Shown piece after piece: positions 25,473 through 33,835 of a stretch of 56,369 nt of DNA. Source of the DNA: Hylemonella sp. (GTDB lineage: Bacteria; Pseudomonadota; Gammaproteobacteria; Burkholderiales; Burkholderiaceae_C). The stretch lies in contig JAUYQZ010000034.1 of assembly GCA_030695415.1 (NCBI GenBank), forward strand, positions 1 to 56,369, in the 5' to 3' direction. The first letter of the stretch is position 1. The number at the start of each line of letters is the position of its first letter. The notes beneath the pieces were generated by a model that was not told where the DNA came from, made no database searches, and was given only the letters and a program-made list of their open reading frames with translations. A program made the position numbers and the translations under genes.

Positions 25473-25866
25473 GGGATCTGCGATTCAAGGGCGTTTTCGG
25501 GGCTGGGCGGCTGGTCTCGCCCACACGGCGACGCTCAAACTCAACGCTGATCTTTTTCAGGTCACGCGAAAGGTCGGCCGCTTGCTTCAAGAAGGAAGGG
25601 GACACCGTGTACTGGTCACGTCGTCCATCGTGATCGTGAGCCGCCTTGATGATGAGTCCGGCCTCGATGAGCCCCTGGACCTTGCGCCTTATCGTGGTGG
25701 CCGATCCGCCACGCGCCAACACGAGTTCCTTCATCGTGAGATTGCGCCCCAGATGTTGGGCCGCCGCCAGGTCGATCAGAAGATCCTGCCCACCGGGGAT
25801 GGGAGATGGCAACTTTCGCCTTACAAGGTCCCGCAAATCCCGGATAAAAACAAACTCTGCCGACAT
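25465..25866 (-). CDS. Winged-helix (MarR-like) DNA-binding protein
   Basis: About 133 residues from the start at 25866, which is preceded by GGGGAGAGGG. A winged-helix region spans about residues 35-90: 'NLTMKELVLARGGSATTIRRKVQGLIEAGLIIKAAHDHDGRRDQYTVS', the MarR-type recognition helix and wing. The C-terminus has an amphipathic helix that may dimerise. It is coupled to the small downstream ORF; target unknown. Confidence 0.75.
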   Translation of the reverse strand: MSAEFVFIRDLRDLVRRKLPSPIPGGQDLLIDLAAAQHLGRNLTMKELVLARGGSATTIRRKVQGLIEAGLIIKAAHDHDGRRDQYTVSPSFLKQAADLSRDLKKISVEFERRRVGETSRPAPKTPLNRRSHG

Positions 25867-26055
25867 TGAATACCCTCTCCCCGTATTGTTATCAGGGGGA
25901 TTGTCATTGGGCGGCAACAAGCAAGGCAAGCCCAAATGGTGTCAATTTTGGTGCGCGCCGGGGCGACGCCCGCTGAGGCCGCGGAAACGCCAGACCGCGC
26001 AACAGGGCGCTGAGCCGAACTCCGGGACGATGGCCCCCTCTATGGGGCCGACCCT

Positions 26056-26178
26056 TCAGCCTTGCAGCGCCGCCCACATGGCCTGGTCGCGCTCGGCGGT
26101 CCAGATGCGCGGGTTCTTGATGCCGCTGGCCTCGTCAAAAGCACGGCTGAGGTCGGCCACGATGAACTTCTTGTTGAT
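26056..26178 (-). pseudogene. 3' remnant of an MBL-fold hydrolase gene
   Basis: On the minus strand it reads '...LSRAFDEASGIKNPRIW' to the same stop codon as the intact MBL gene at 27054. 95 of 99 bases (26056-26154) match 27054-27152. Upstream of that the sequence diverges ('INKKFIVAD') and no longer resembles the gene. It sits directly after the alpha/beta hydrolase stop codon. Confidence 0.75.
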
Positions 26179-26180
26179 GG

Positions 26181-26945
26181 TCAATTCTTGAAGAACTCGA
26201 TGACGCGGTCAATGGTCAGATCACGAGCAACCGGATCGGAACGCTGCGTGCGCAACTGGACCGAGTTACCCATTCCGATGCCGGGCATCTGACTGTCCGT
26301 GTGGACGAAGAAGTCGTAAGAATGATGAACGCCTTCGTACAGGAAGACTTGACCGAGCGGGTTCTTCCAGAATATCCCGTAGACGTTCTTGCACAGGTAC
26401 GCTGGAGTCCAGTCATCCGCCGCGCCGATATGGACTTGGATCGGGATCACCGCGTCGCTAAAGCGGGAGTCACACCACGGATACACAGCGACTGCCTTAG
26501 TCAGACCAAGATCCTTCTTAGTACTTGCGGCCATCGCGACGCCACCACCGTGACTCCAGCCGACCATGAATATCTTGCCGGAGTGCCATGGCTGCTGCTT
26601 GATCCAGTTGAGGGCCAAACTGATTTCCTTGACGCGCTCCTCGCTGGACACGGCGAGTGTCTGGCACACGCCACCAGAGATACCACGCCACTGCCACGAG
26701 TCGACGCCAACCGTGTTGAAGCCAGCATCGCGGAAGCGATCGGACCAGCCGACTTCCACACCCTGTGCAGGACCATTGCATCCGTGCGCAAAGATCACGG
26801 TGCCATTGGGAGCCGAGTCGGCCAGTCGGATTTCGAGCGGAACGCCTTCCGCTGTGCGAGTCCACGACGGAAGCTTGTGGGCGAAGACACTTGTGCTCAG
26901 CACGGCGAACAGGACAACTGCCAGGATTCGGGGCAGCCTATTCAT
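26181..26945 (-). CDS. Secreted alpha/beta hydrolase (dienelactone hydrolase-like)
   Basis: A 254-residue protein with a signal peptide ('ILAVVLFAVLSTSVFA'). The nucleophile elbow is 'VGWSHGGG' (Ser near 134), the acid is probably in 'GAADDWTP' and the catalytic His in 'VHHSYDFF'. 'FAHGCNG' near residue 54 forms the oxyanion loop. Closest to the dienelactone hydrolase/prolyl oligopeptidase branch. Its lower GC content and its place between two copies of an MBL gene tail suggest it was inserted here. Substrate unknown. Confidence 0.82.
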   Translation of the reverse strand: MNRLPRILAVVLFAVLSTSVFAHKLPSWTRTAEGVPLEIRLADSAPNGTVIFAHGCNGPAQGVEVGWSDRFRDAGFNTVGVDSWQWRGISGGVCQTLAVSSEERVKEISLALNWIKQQPWHSGKIFMVGWSHGGGVAMAASTKKDLGLTKAVAVYPWCDSRFSDAVIPIQVHIGAADDWTPAYLCKNVYGIFWKNPLGQVFLYEGVHHSYDFFVHTDSQMPGIGMGNSVQLRTQRSDPVARDLTIDRVIEFFKN

Positions 26946-27053
26946 GATGCTTTCCTCTGTAGGATTGCGAACGCGAAAGACCAGCCACCTTGCGAGTGTG
27001 GCAATCTCGGGTTAGAAAGGGAGCTATTACAAACACGGCGACCTGACAGAAGC

Positions 27054-28043
27054 TCAGCCCTGCAGCGCCGCCCACATGGCCTGGTCGCGCTCGGCGGTCC
27101 AGATGCGCGGGTTCTTGATGCCGCTGGCCTCGTCAAAAGCGCGGCTCACGTCAAAGGGCAGGCAGTGCTCGTAGATGAAGACGTGGCCGAACACCGGGTC
27201 CATGCTCTTGCGCGCGTGCGCCATGGCGGTTTTCAGGTCCATGCCCTGCGCCACGGCCTCCTTGCCCGCCTGGTACAGCGTCTCGACCCAGCGTTTGGTG
27301 TAGTCCAGCGCCTTGTTGACGTTGGCGTTGCCCTTCATGGCCTCGCCGCGGCCGGGCACGATGTACTCCGCCTTGAGGGCGCGCAGGGCTTCCAGCGTGG
27401 TCGGCCATTCGGCCAGCTGCGCGTCGCCGGTGTAGACGCCAGCTTCGTATTCGACCAGATCGCCTGAGTACAGCACTTTTTCCTCTTCCACCCAGGCGAC
27501 GGTGTCACCGCGCGTGTGGCCGGGGCCGGGGCTCCAGATCTGCACCACCACGCCGCCCAGGTTGATGGACAGCTTGCCCGGCACCTCGCCCTTGACGGGG
27601 TTGCCGCCGCCGATGACCATGGTGGGCCAGGTCAGTCCGGGCACGGTCTCGGCATTGCGGAACAGGCGCGGGAAGCGCTCCATCTCGCTTTTCATGTCCT
27701 GCGCGCCGCGCTCGCGGATCAGCTCCAGCGTGCCCTGGCTGGCGATGATCTCGGTGGCGCCTTCGGCGGCGTAGGCGTAGGCGCCCAGCACGCGCACCGC
27801 GTGGTAGTGCGTGAGCAGCACGTACTTGATGGGCAGGTCGCTGACGGTGCGGATCTTGGCGATCAGGTCGCGCGCCATGGCCGGGGTGGCGGTGGCATCG
27901 CTGACCATGATGAAGCGCTCACCGATGATGACGCCGGAGTTCGGATCGCCCTCGGTGGTGTAGGCCCAGCAATGTTTGCTGAGCTGCTCGAAGGTGGTTT
28001 TCTTGTCCGTCAGGTCGGCTTGCGAGGCAAAGGCTTTGCTCAT
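27054..28043 (-). CDS. MBL-fold protein with altered metal-binding motif
   Basis: A 329-residue metallo-beta-lactamase-fold protein. The canonical HxHxDH reads 'THYHAVRVLGA', so Asp and the last His of the motif are replaced by Val and Arg; later 'GPGHTRGDT' and 'YSGDLVEY' keep His and Asp, but the usual 'PGHG' is 'PGRGEA'. A dinuclear zinc site therefore cannot form in the usual way. The pattern is consistent enough to suggest a natural subfamily rather than a recent mutation. No signal peptide. Its 3' end is duplicated at 26056. Confidence 0.85.
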   Translation of the reverse strand: MSKAFASQADLTDKKTTFEQLSKHCWAYTTEGDPNSGVIIGERFIMVSDATATPAMARDLIAKIRTVSDLPIKYVLLTHYHAVRVLGAYAYAAEGATEIIASQGTLELIRERGAQDMKSEMERFPRLFRNAETVPGLTWPTMVIGGGNPVKGEVPGKLSINLGGVVVQIWSPGPGHTRGDTVAWVEEEKVLYSGDLVEYEAGVYTGDAQLAEWPTTLEALRALKAEYIVPGRGEAMKGNANVNKALDYTKRWVETLYQAGKEAVAQGMDLKTAMAHARKSMDPVFGHVFIYEHCLPFDVSRAFDEASGIKNPRIWTAERDQAMWAALQG

Positions 28044-28183
28044 GGGGGCTCCGTGGGTGGCGCGTCAACGCGCGATGCTGCGCAGTCTGGCAGGGACGAT
28101 TCTAATGAGTCGTAACGGGTTACGAAGAGGTAAATCGATAGACCCTGGCGGGCCCGGAAGTCCCGGGCTCCCGTGGCCTGTGG

Positions 28184-29374
28184 CTAGAGTATTGCCCCGG
28201 GCTTCTCACCCCGCTCGTACACCACGTGGGCTCGGCCCACGATCAGCGGATCGAGCTTGCCGATCTGGGCGAGGTCCTTCGTGCCGTACGGCAGTTTGTG
28301 CAGAACGTAGCGCATGGCATTCAGACGCGCGCGCTTCTTGCAGTCGCTCTTGATCACGGTCCAGGGCGAATCGGCGGTGTCCGTCTCGAAAAACATCGCT
28401 TCCTTGGCGCCGGTGTAGTCCTCCCACTTGTCGAGGGAGGCCATGTCGATGGGGCTGAGCTTCCACTGCTTGAGCGGATGGCCCTTGCGCTCCTTGAAGC
28501 GACGACGCTGCTCATGGCGGCTCACGCTGAACCAGAACTTGATCAGGTGCACGCCACTCCTGACCAGATGGCGCTCGAACTCCGGCGTCTGGCGCATGAA
28601 TTCGGCGTACTCGGCGTCGTTGCAAAACCCCATGACGCGCTCCACACCGGCGCGGTTGTACCAGGAGCGGTCGAACAGGACGATCTCGCCATGGGTGGGC
28701 AAGTGCTGGACATAGCGCTGGAAATACCACTGACCGCGTTCGGTATCCGTCGGCTTCTCCAGCGCCACCACGCGCGCGCCGCGCGGGTTGAGGTGCTCCA
28801 TGAAGCGCTTGATGGTGCCCCCCTTGCCGGCGGCGTCGCGTCCCTCGAACAGGATCACCACGCGCTGGCCGGTTTCCTTGGCCCAGGCCTGCAGCTTGAG
28901 CAGCTCCACCTGCAGGCGGAACTTCTCCTTCTCATAGGCCGAACGGCGCATGAGGTTCTTGTAGGGATAGCCGCCGTCACGCCAATCGGGCGCGAGTTCC
29001 TCGTCGGGGTTGATCTTGTCCGCGGTGACCGCCTCGGAACGCGACATCAGCACCTCGCGCAGCACGCGCTGATCGTCGGGGGAGGCACCTTCGAGCAGGG
29101 CACGCAGCGCCCTGGCCCGCTCGCCGGGTGAGCCCTGGGCATCGTCGCTCACGAGCGACAGCACGGCGGCCGCGGATTTGCCCTGTGCGGCCTCTGTGGC
29201 CTCCTGGACCACGTAGTTTTCAAGCGCATGGGCTGCGGTAGACGGCGACACGTCGCCGCGCGAGGCCGAGCGGACACCGGCACGGGGCGCAGGCTTGGCC
29301 GCGGTCTTGGACCGGGGTTTGGCCACCGAATGGGCGGCGGATTGGCGTGTCTTCTTGGCAGCAGGTGCAGTCAT
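28184..29374 (-). CDS. ppk2: Polyphosphate kinase 2
   Basis: About 396 residues from the start at 29374. A basic, Ala/Lys-rich N-terminal tail of about 60 residues precedes the PPK2 domain with Walker A 'FEGRDAAGKGGTIKRF', the lid residues 'RGQWYFQRYVQHLP' and Walker B 'LFDRSWYNRAGVE'. PPK2 enzymes transfer phosphate between polyphosphate and nucleoside di- or monophosphates. The tail may bind polyphosphate or nucleic acid. Stands alone as a single gene. Confidence 0.95.
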   Translation of the reverse strand: MTAPAAKKTRQSAAHSVAKPRSKTAAKPAPRAGVRSASRGDVSPSTAAHALENYVVQEATEAAQGKSAAAVLSLVSDDAQGSPGERARALRALLEGASPDDQRVLREVLMSRSEAVTADKINPDEELAPDWRDGGYPYKNLMRRSAYEKEKFRLQVELLKLQAWAKETGQRVVILFEGRDAAGKGGTIKRFMEHLNPRGARVVALEKPTDTERGQWYFQRYVQHLPTHGEIVLFDRSWYNRAGVERVMGFCNDAEYAEFMRQTPEFERHLVRSGVHLIKFWFSVSRHEQRRRFKERKGHPLKQWKLSPIDMASLDKWEDYTGAKEAMFFETDTADSPWTVIKSDCKKRARLNAMRYVLHKLPYGTKDLAQIGKLDPLIVGRAHVVYERGEKPGAIL

Positions 29375-29499
29375 GGTTGGGTACTTCCTTGGATTCAGCG
29401 CGGCCGGCCTGACAGCCAGCGTCGCGCGCTTGAAGGAAAACTTTGCGCCCAAACCGACCGCTCGTGCTTGACGAACGTCAAATACTTGTCACGCCGATG

Positions 29500-30099
29500 T
29501 CACACCGGCCAGACCACCCCGTTGTCGTTCAGGATCGCCTCCAGCGGCACATCGTGCGGCTCGGGCTCGAAGTCGTCCAGGTAGCCCTGCGTGAAGCCCA
29601 GGCCCACGGTGAAAGGCTTGGGTTGCAGCGTGGCCAGGGTGCGGTCGTAGAAGCCGCCGCCGTAACCCAGCCGGTAGCCGCCCGGCCCGTAGCCCACGCA
29701 GGGCACGAAGAGCAGGGTGGGCAGGATGATTTCCGTGTCCTTCGGTTTCGGAATGCCGTAGGCATCCTCCTCCATGGGGCAGCCCGGGTACCAGGCGTGA
29801 AAGGTCAGGGTCTTGTGGACCTTGTCGATCACGGGCAGGCCGATGCGCCGCGGCTGCGGCTGGTCGATCAATTCCCCGTCCTCCTTCCAGCGGTGCAGGG
29901 CCGGCAAGGGGTCGAATTCGCCCTTGATGGGCCAGTAGGCGCCGATCACGTGATCGCTGCGCCCCACCAGCCAGATGCGCATGACTTGTTGCAAAAGCGC
30001 CGCACGCTGTAGGCGGTCGGGCAGGTTCAAACGTTCAGTTATGAGCCGCTGACGCAGGTATTTCTTCTCTTGCGCCCTTTTTGCCTCGGAAGTGTCCAT
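29500..30099 (-). CDS. 5-formyltetrahydrofolate cyclo-ligase
   Basis: A 199-residue enzyme (YgfA/FAU1 family) that converts 5-formyl-THF to 5,10-methenyl-THF with ATP. The conserved 'GYGPGGYRLGYGGGFYDRTLA' nucleotide loop (about residues 130-150) and the N-terminal 'KKYLRQRLITERLNL' are clear. The start at 30099 is chosen over the much longer antisense frame because it begins the family-typical N-terminus. Divergent from the lytic transglycosylase, 9 bases between starts. Confidence 0.93.
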   Translation of the reverse strand: MDTSEAKRAQEKKYLRQRLITERLNLPDRLQRAALLQQVMRIWLVGRSDHVIGAYWPIKGEFDPLPALHRWKEDGELIDQPQPRRIGLPVIDKVHKTLTFHAWYPGCPMEEDAYGIPKPKDTEIILPTLLFVPCVGYGPGGYRLGYGGGFYDRTLATLQPKPFTVGLGFTQGYLDDFEPEPHDVPLEAILNDNGVVWPV

Positions 30100-30108
30100 A
30101 ATTTCCAC

Positions 30109-32109
30109 ATGCAGTTTCAAGTCATTCTGACAGCTATCGCCCTCGCTCTGGGTCTGGCCTCGCCCGTCATGGGCGCGCCGACCCCCGCCAAGGCACGGGC
30201 CAAGCCCACCCAGGACGCCCTCATCACCGACATGGCCGAAGCCTACAAGAAGCTCGACCAGAAGCGCCTGACCGCCCTGCTGCCGCAGGTCAAGGACCAT
30301 GCGCTGGAGCCCTGGGCCGCCTACTGGGAGCTCAGCGCGCGCCTGGAAAGCGCCAAGCCGGTCGAGGTCGAGGGCTTCCTGAGCCGGTATGCCGGCACCT
30401 ACCAGGAAGACCGCTTGCGCAACGACTGGCTGCTGCAATTGGGCAAACAGCGCGACTGGGCCCGCTTCACGGTCGAACTGCCCCGCTACCGCATGGGCGA
30501 CGACGCGGAAGTCCGCTGCCACGCGCTGCATGCGGCCTACGTCACCCAGAACGAGGACGTGGCCGCCCAGGTGCAGGAACTCTGGCTGGCCCAGCGCGAC
30601 CCCGATGATGGCTGCGCTGCGGCCGCCGGGCGCCTGATCAAGGACGAGAAGCTCGACCCCATGGTGGCCTGGCGCCGGGCTCGCCTCGGCTTCGAATTCG
30701 ACAAGCCGCGCATCGCCCAGCAGGCCATCAACCTGCTCAATCCGGACTGGGCGAGCGGCATCAGCACCCTCTACGCCAACCCCAAGCGTTACCTGGACGA
30801 AAAGCTCACCGCCCTGCGGCCCAAGACCCGGGAGTGGGTCACGCTGGCCCTGATCCGCCTGGCCTCCAGCGACCCGGAAGCCGCGGCCGAGGAGATGAAC
30901 AAGCTGCGCTGGCGCGCCCAGCTCACGCAGGAAGAACGCAGCTGGGTCTGGGGCGTGATCGGCAAGCGTGCCGCGCGCACGCTCTCTGGCAAGGCCATGG
31001 GCTACTACGCGCAGGGTGAAGATCGCCACATGCACAACGACCACCTGGTGTGGAAGGTGCGTGCGGCGCTGCGCGCCAACGACTGGCAGCAGGTGCATGA
31101 CAGCATCGCCGCGCTCAGCGAATCGCAGCTGCGCGACCCGACCTGGATCTACTGGCGCGCCCGCGCGCTGCTGGCCCTGCAGGCGCCCAACGCCGAGCTG
31201 CGCGCGCGCACCCTGCTGCAGTCCATCGCCTCGCCGCGCGGCTTCTACGAACAGCTTGCCATGGAGGATCTGGGCCAGCGCATCAGCGCGCCAGCCGCCC
31301 CCGCCCCGCTGAGCGAGGACGAGTTGCAGGCTGCGCGCGACAACGAAGGGCTCAAGCGTGCGCTGCACGCCATCAGCATCGGCCTGCGTTCGGAGGGCGT
31401 GCGCGAGTGGAACTACAGCACCAACCTGCACCAGCGCGGCGGTATGAGTGACCGTGAACTGCTGGCCGCCGCCGCCCTGGCTTGTGAACGTCATGTCTGG
31501 GACCGCTGTATCAACGCCAGCGAACGCACCCGCACGCTGATCGATGTGACGCAGCGCTTCCCCATGCCCTTCCGCCAGGAGGTTCAGCAGCGGGCCGAAC
31601 TCACCGGGCTGGAGCCGGCCTTTGTCTATGGCCTGATCCGACAGGAAAGCCGCTTCATCCTGGACGCCAAGTCCGGCGTGGGCGCCGCGGGCCTGATGCA
31701 GGTCATGCCCGCCACGGCGCGCTGGACGGCACGTCGCATCGGCATGAGCAACTTCCGGCCCCAGCAGATCACCGAGCGCGATACCAATATCGCCATCGGA
31801 ACCGGCTACCTCAAGATGGTGATGGAGGCCTTCGACGGCTCCATGCCCCTGGCTGCGGCCGCCTACAACGCCGGCCCCAGCCGCTCCAAGGCCTGGCGCG
31901 GCCAGAGCGGAGCCCCGGTGCTCGAAGCCGCCATCTGGGCCGAGAACATCCCCTTCGGCGAAACGCGCGACTACGTCAAGAAGGTGCTGGCCAACACCGT
32001 GAACTACGCCGCCGTGATGACCGGCGAGCCCCAGTCGCTCAAGGCCCGCCTGGGCTTTGTCGGTCCGCTGGGCGTGGACAAGCCCGAACCCGGCGAAGAA
32101 CTGCCATGA
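30109..32109 (+). CDS. slt: Soluble lytic murein transglycosylase
   Basis: A 666-residue periplasmic enzyme with a signal peptide ending near 'SPVMGA'. The long alpha-helical superhelical U/L region (about residues 30-480) is followed by the lysozyme-like SLT domain: 'LIRQESRFILDAKSGVGAAGLMQVMPATA' region with catalytic Glu513, and 'AAAYNAGPSRSKAW'. It cleaves peptidoglycan to 1,6-anhydro products. The next gene overlaps its stop codon (ATGA). Confidence 0.95.
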   Translation: MQFQVILTAIALALGLASPVMGAPTPAKARAKPTQDALITDMAEAYKKLDQKRLTALLPQVKDHALEPWAAYWELSARLESAKPVEVEGFLSRYAGTYQEDRLRNDWLLQLGKQRDWARFTVELPRYRMGDDAEVRCHALHAAYVTQNEDVAAQVQELWLAQRDPDDGCAAAAGRLIKDEKLDPMVAWRRARLGFEFDKPRIAQQAINLLNPDWASGISTLYANPKRYLDEKLTALRPKTREWVTLALIRLASSDPEAAAEEMNKLRWRAQLTQEERSWVWGVIGKRAARTLSGKAMGYYAQGEDRHMHNDHLVWKVRAALRANDWQQVHDSIAALSESQLRDPTWIYWRARALLALQAPNAELRARTLLQSIASPRGFYEQLAMEDLGQRISAPAAPAPLSEDELQAARDNEGLKRALHAISIGLRSEGVREWNYSTNLHQRGGMSDRELLAAAALACERHVWDRCINASERTRTLIDVTQRFPMPFRQEVQQRAELTGLEPAFVYGLIRQESRFILDAKSGVGAAGLMQVMPATARWTARRIGMSNFRPQQITERDTNIAIGTGYLKMVMEAFDGSMPLAAAAYNAGPSRSKAWRGQSGAPVLEAAIWAENIPFGETRDYVKKVLANTVNYAAVMTGEPQSLKARLGFVGPLGVDKPEPGEELP

Positions 32110-33095
32110 GCCCGGGCCGCCCTTTCGTGAAACGCATCCTGGTCCTGGGTGGCACCGGTTTCGTAGGCCGTCATGTCTGCGAGCACCTGGCTCGCCTGGG
32201 CTGGGCCGTCACGGTGCCCACGCGCCGTGCCACCAACGCCAGTTACGTCCAGCACCTGCCTCGCCTGACCGTGCTGGAGGCCAACGTCCATGACGAGGCG
32301 GCGCTGCGCGCCCTGCTCGTCGGCCACGATGCGGTCGTCAATCTGGTGGCCATCCTGCACGGCAGCGAAGCCGCCTTTGAGCGCACCCATGTCGAGCTGC
32401 CGGAAAAACTGGCACGCGCCTGCCTGACCACGGGCGTGAAGCGCCTCGTGCATATCGGCGCACTCGGTGCCGAGCCGGGCGCGGTTCAAAGCGCGCCTTC
32501 GCGTTACCTGCGCAGCAAGTCGCGCGGCGAAGCAGCTTTGCGGGCCGCCGCTGCGCAAGGCCTGCAACTGACCGTCCTGCGCCCCAGCGTCATCTTTGGC
32601 GCAGACGACCGTTTCCTCAATCTGTTTGCCAGCCTGCAGCGCGTCTTTCCGTTCATGCCGCTGGCCGGTGCCAACGCACGTTTCCAGCCGGTCTGGGTGG
32701 AAGATGTGGCGCGCGCCGTGGCGCACTGCCTGCAGGACGCACGCACCGTCGGGCAGAGCTTCGAGCTCTGCGGCCCCGGCGTCTACACGCTCAGGGAACT
32801 GGTGCAACTGGCCGGCCGCAGCGCCGGTATCCGCGGTGGCCGCGGCCGCCCCGTGATTCCTCTGCCCATGGCCCTGGGCCGGCTGCAGGCGCTGCTCATG
32901 GAACTGGCGCCCGGCGAGCCCCTGATGAGCCGCGACAACCTTGACTCGATGAAGTCGGACAACGTGGCCAGCGGGCGTGTCCTCGGCATCGCCGCGCTGG
33001 GCATCACCCCCACCGGGCCGGCCGCCGTGGCCCCCGGCTACCTGGGCCGTGGGGATCCGCTGCTGGGCCTGCGCGAGCGCTACAAGCGGCGCTGA
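32106..33095 (+). CDS. NAD-dependent epimerase/NDUFA9-like protein
   Basis: A 329-residue atypical short-chain dehydrogenase with the N-terminal nucleotide motif 'ILVLGGTGFVGRHV' (residues 11-24) and 'VNLVAIL', and no canonical YxxxK ('RYLRSKSRGE' is the nearest). This is the complex I NDUFA9-like branch, often annotated as NAD(P)H-binding. Coupled to slt by ATGA. Role not known with certainty; quinone or respiratory chain assembly is suggested for relatives. Confidence 0.85.
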   Translation: MSPGRPFVKRILVLGGTGFVGRHVCEHLARLGWAVTVPTRRATNASYVQHLPRLTVLEANVHDEAALRALLVGHDAVVNLVAILHGSEAAFERTHVELPEKLARACLTTGVKRLVHIGALGAEPGAVQSAPSRYLRSKSRGEAALRAAAAQGLQLTVLRPSVIFGADDRFLNLFASLQRVFPFMPLAGANARFQPVWVEDVARAVAHCLQDARTVGQSFELCGPGVYTLRELVQLAGRSAGIRGGRGRPVIPLPMALGRLQALLMELAPGEPLMSRDNLDSMKSDNVASGRVLGIAALGITPTGPAAVAPGYLGRGDPLLGLRERYKRR

Positions 33096-33128
33096 AGGCC
33101 GGCCCCAACAAGCAAGGCGGGCAGGTCG

Positions 33129-33812
33129 ATGCTCAAGCTCACCATCGGCAACAAGAACTACTCGTCCTGGTCCATGCGGCCCTGGGTGCTGATGCGCCAG
33201 GCCGGCATCCCCTTCGAAGAAGTCATGGTGCGCTTCGATGCCTTCGACGCCGGCTCGCAGTTCAAGCAGGCCCTGGCTGGCCTCACACCTACCGGCAAGG
33301 TGCCCGTCCTGAGCGACGGCGAGCTGGTGATCTGGGACACGCTGGCCATTGCCGAATACCTGGCCGAGCAGTTCCCGGAGAAACAGCTCTGGCCGGCAGA
33401 CAAGGCAGCGCGTGCCCGCGCCCGCAGCGTCTGCGCCGAGATGCACGCCGGCTTCACCGCCCTACGCAGCCACTGCCCACAGAACATCGAAGCCAGCCTG
33501 CCAGAAGTGGGCGCGCTGATCTGGCGCGACCAGGCCGCCGTGCGCGCCGACGTGGCGCGGCTGGTGGCCATGTGGAGCGAGCTGCTGGCACAACACGGCG
33601 GGCCCATGCTGTTCGGTCAATTCAGCAACGCTGACGCCTACTACGCGCCGGTCTGCATGCGCCTCAAGACCTACAGCCTGCCCGTGCCACCCCACATCGC
33701 CGCTTATGTGGAACGCGTGGCGGCACTGCCGGCCACGGCCGCCTGGATTGGCGACGCCCGGGCAGAGCAGGATTTCCTCGCCTTTGAAGAGCCCTATCGT
33801 CTCAAGCGCTGA
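33129..33812 (+). CDS. Glutathione S-transferase family protein
   Basis: A 227-residue GST: thioredoxin-like N-terminal domain with 'NKNYSSWSMRPWVLMRQAGIPFEEV' (a catalytic Ser is likely in 'YSSWS') and 'GKVPVLSDGELVIWDTLAIAEYLAE', then an all-helical C-terminal domain. Cytoplasmic. Lies 33 bases after the epimerase gene and 24 before cca, so probably in the same operon. Substrate unknown. Confidence 0.9.
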   Translation: MLKLTIGNKNYSSWSMRPWVLMRQAGIPFEEVMVRFDAFDAGSQFKQALAGLTPTGKVPVLSDGELVIWDTLAIAEYLAEQFPEKQLWPADKAARARARSVCAEMHAGFTALRSHCPQNIEASLPEVGALIWRDQAAVRADVARLVAMWSELLAQHGGPMLFGQFSNADAYYAPVCMRLKTYSLPVPPHIAAYVERVAALPATAAWIGDARAEQDFLAFEEPYRLKR

Positions 33813-33835
33813 GGCAAGCGGCTAGACTGCAGGCC

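Noticed and set aside
30100..31494. Long minus-strand extension upstream of the 5-formyl-THF cyclo-ligase
   Set aside because: It is antisense to the lytic transglycosylase; the real protein starts at 30099 with a normal N-terminus.
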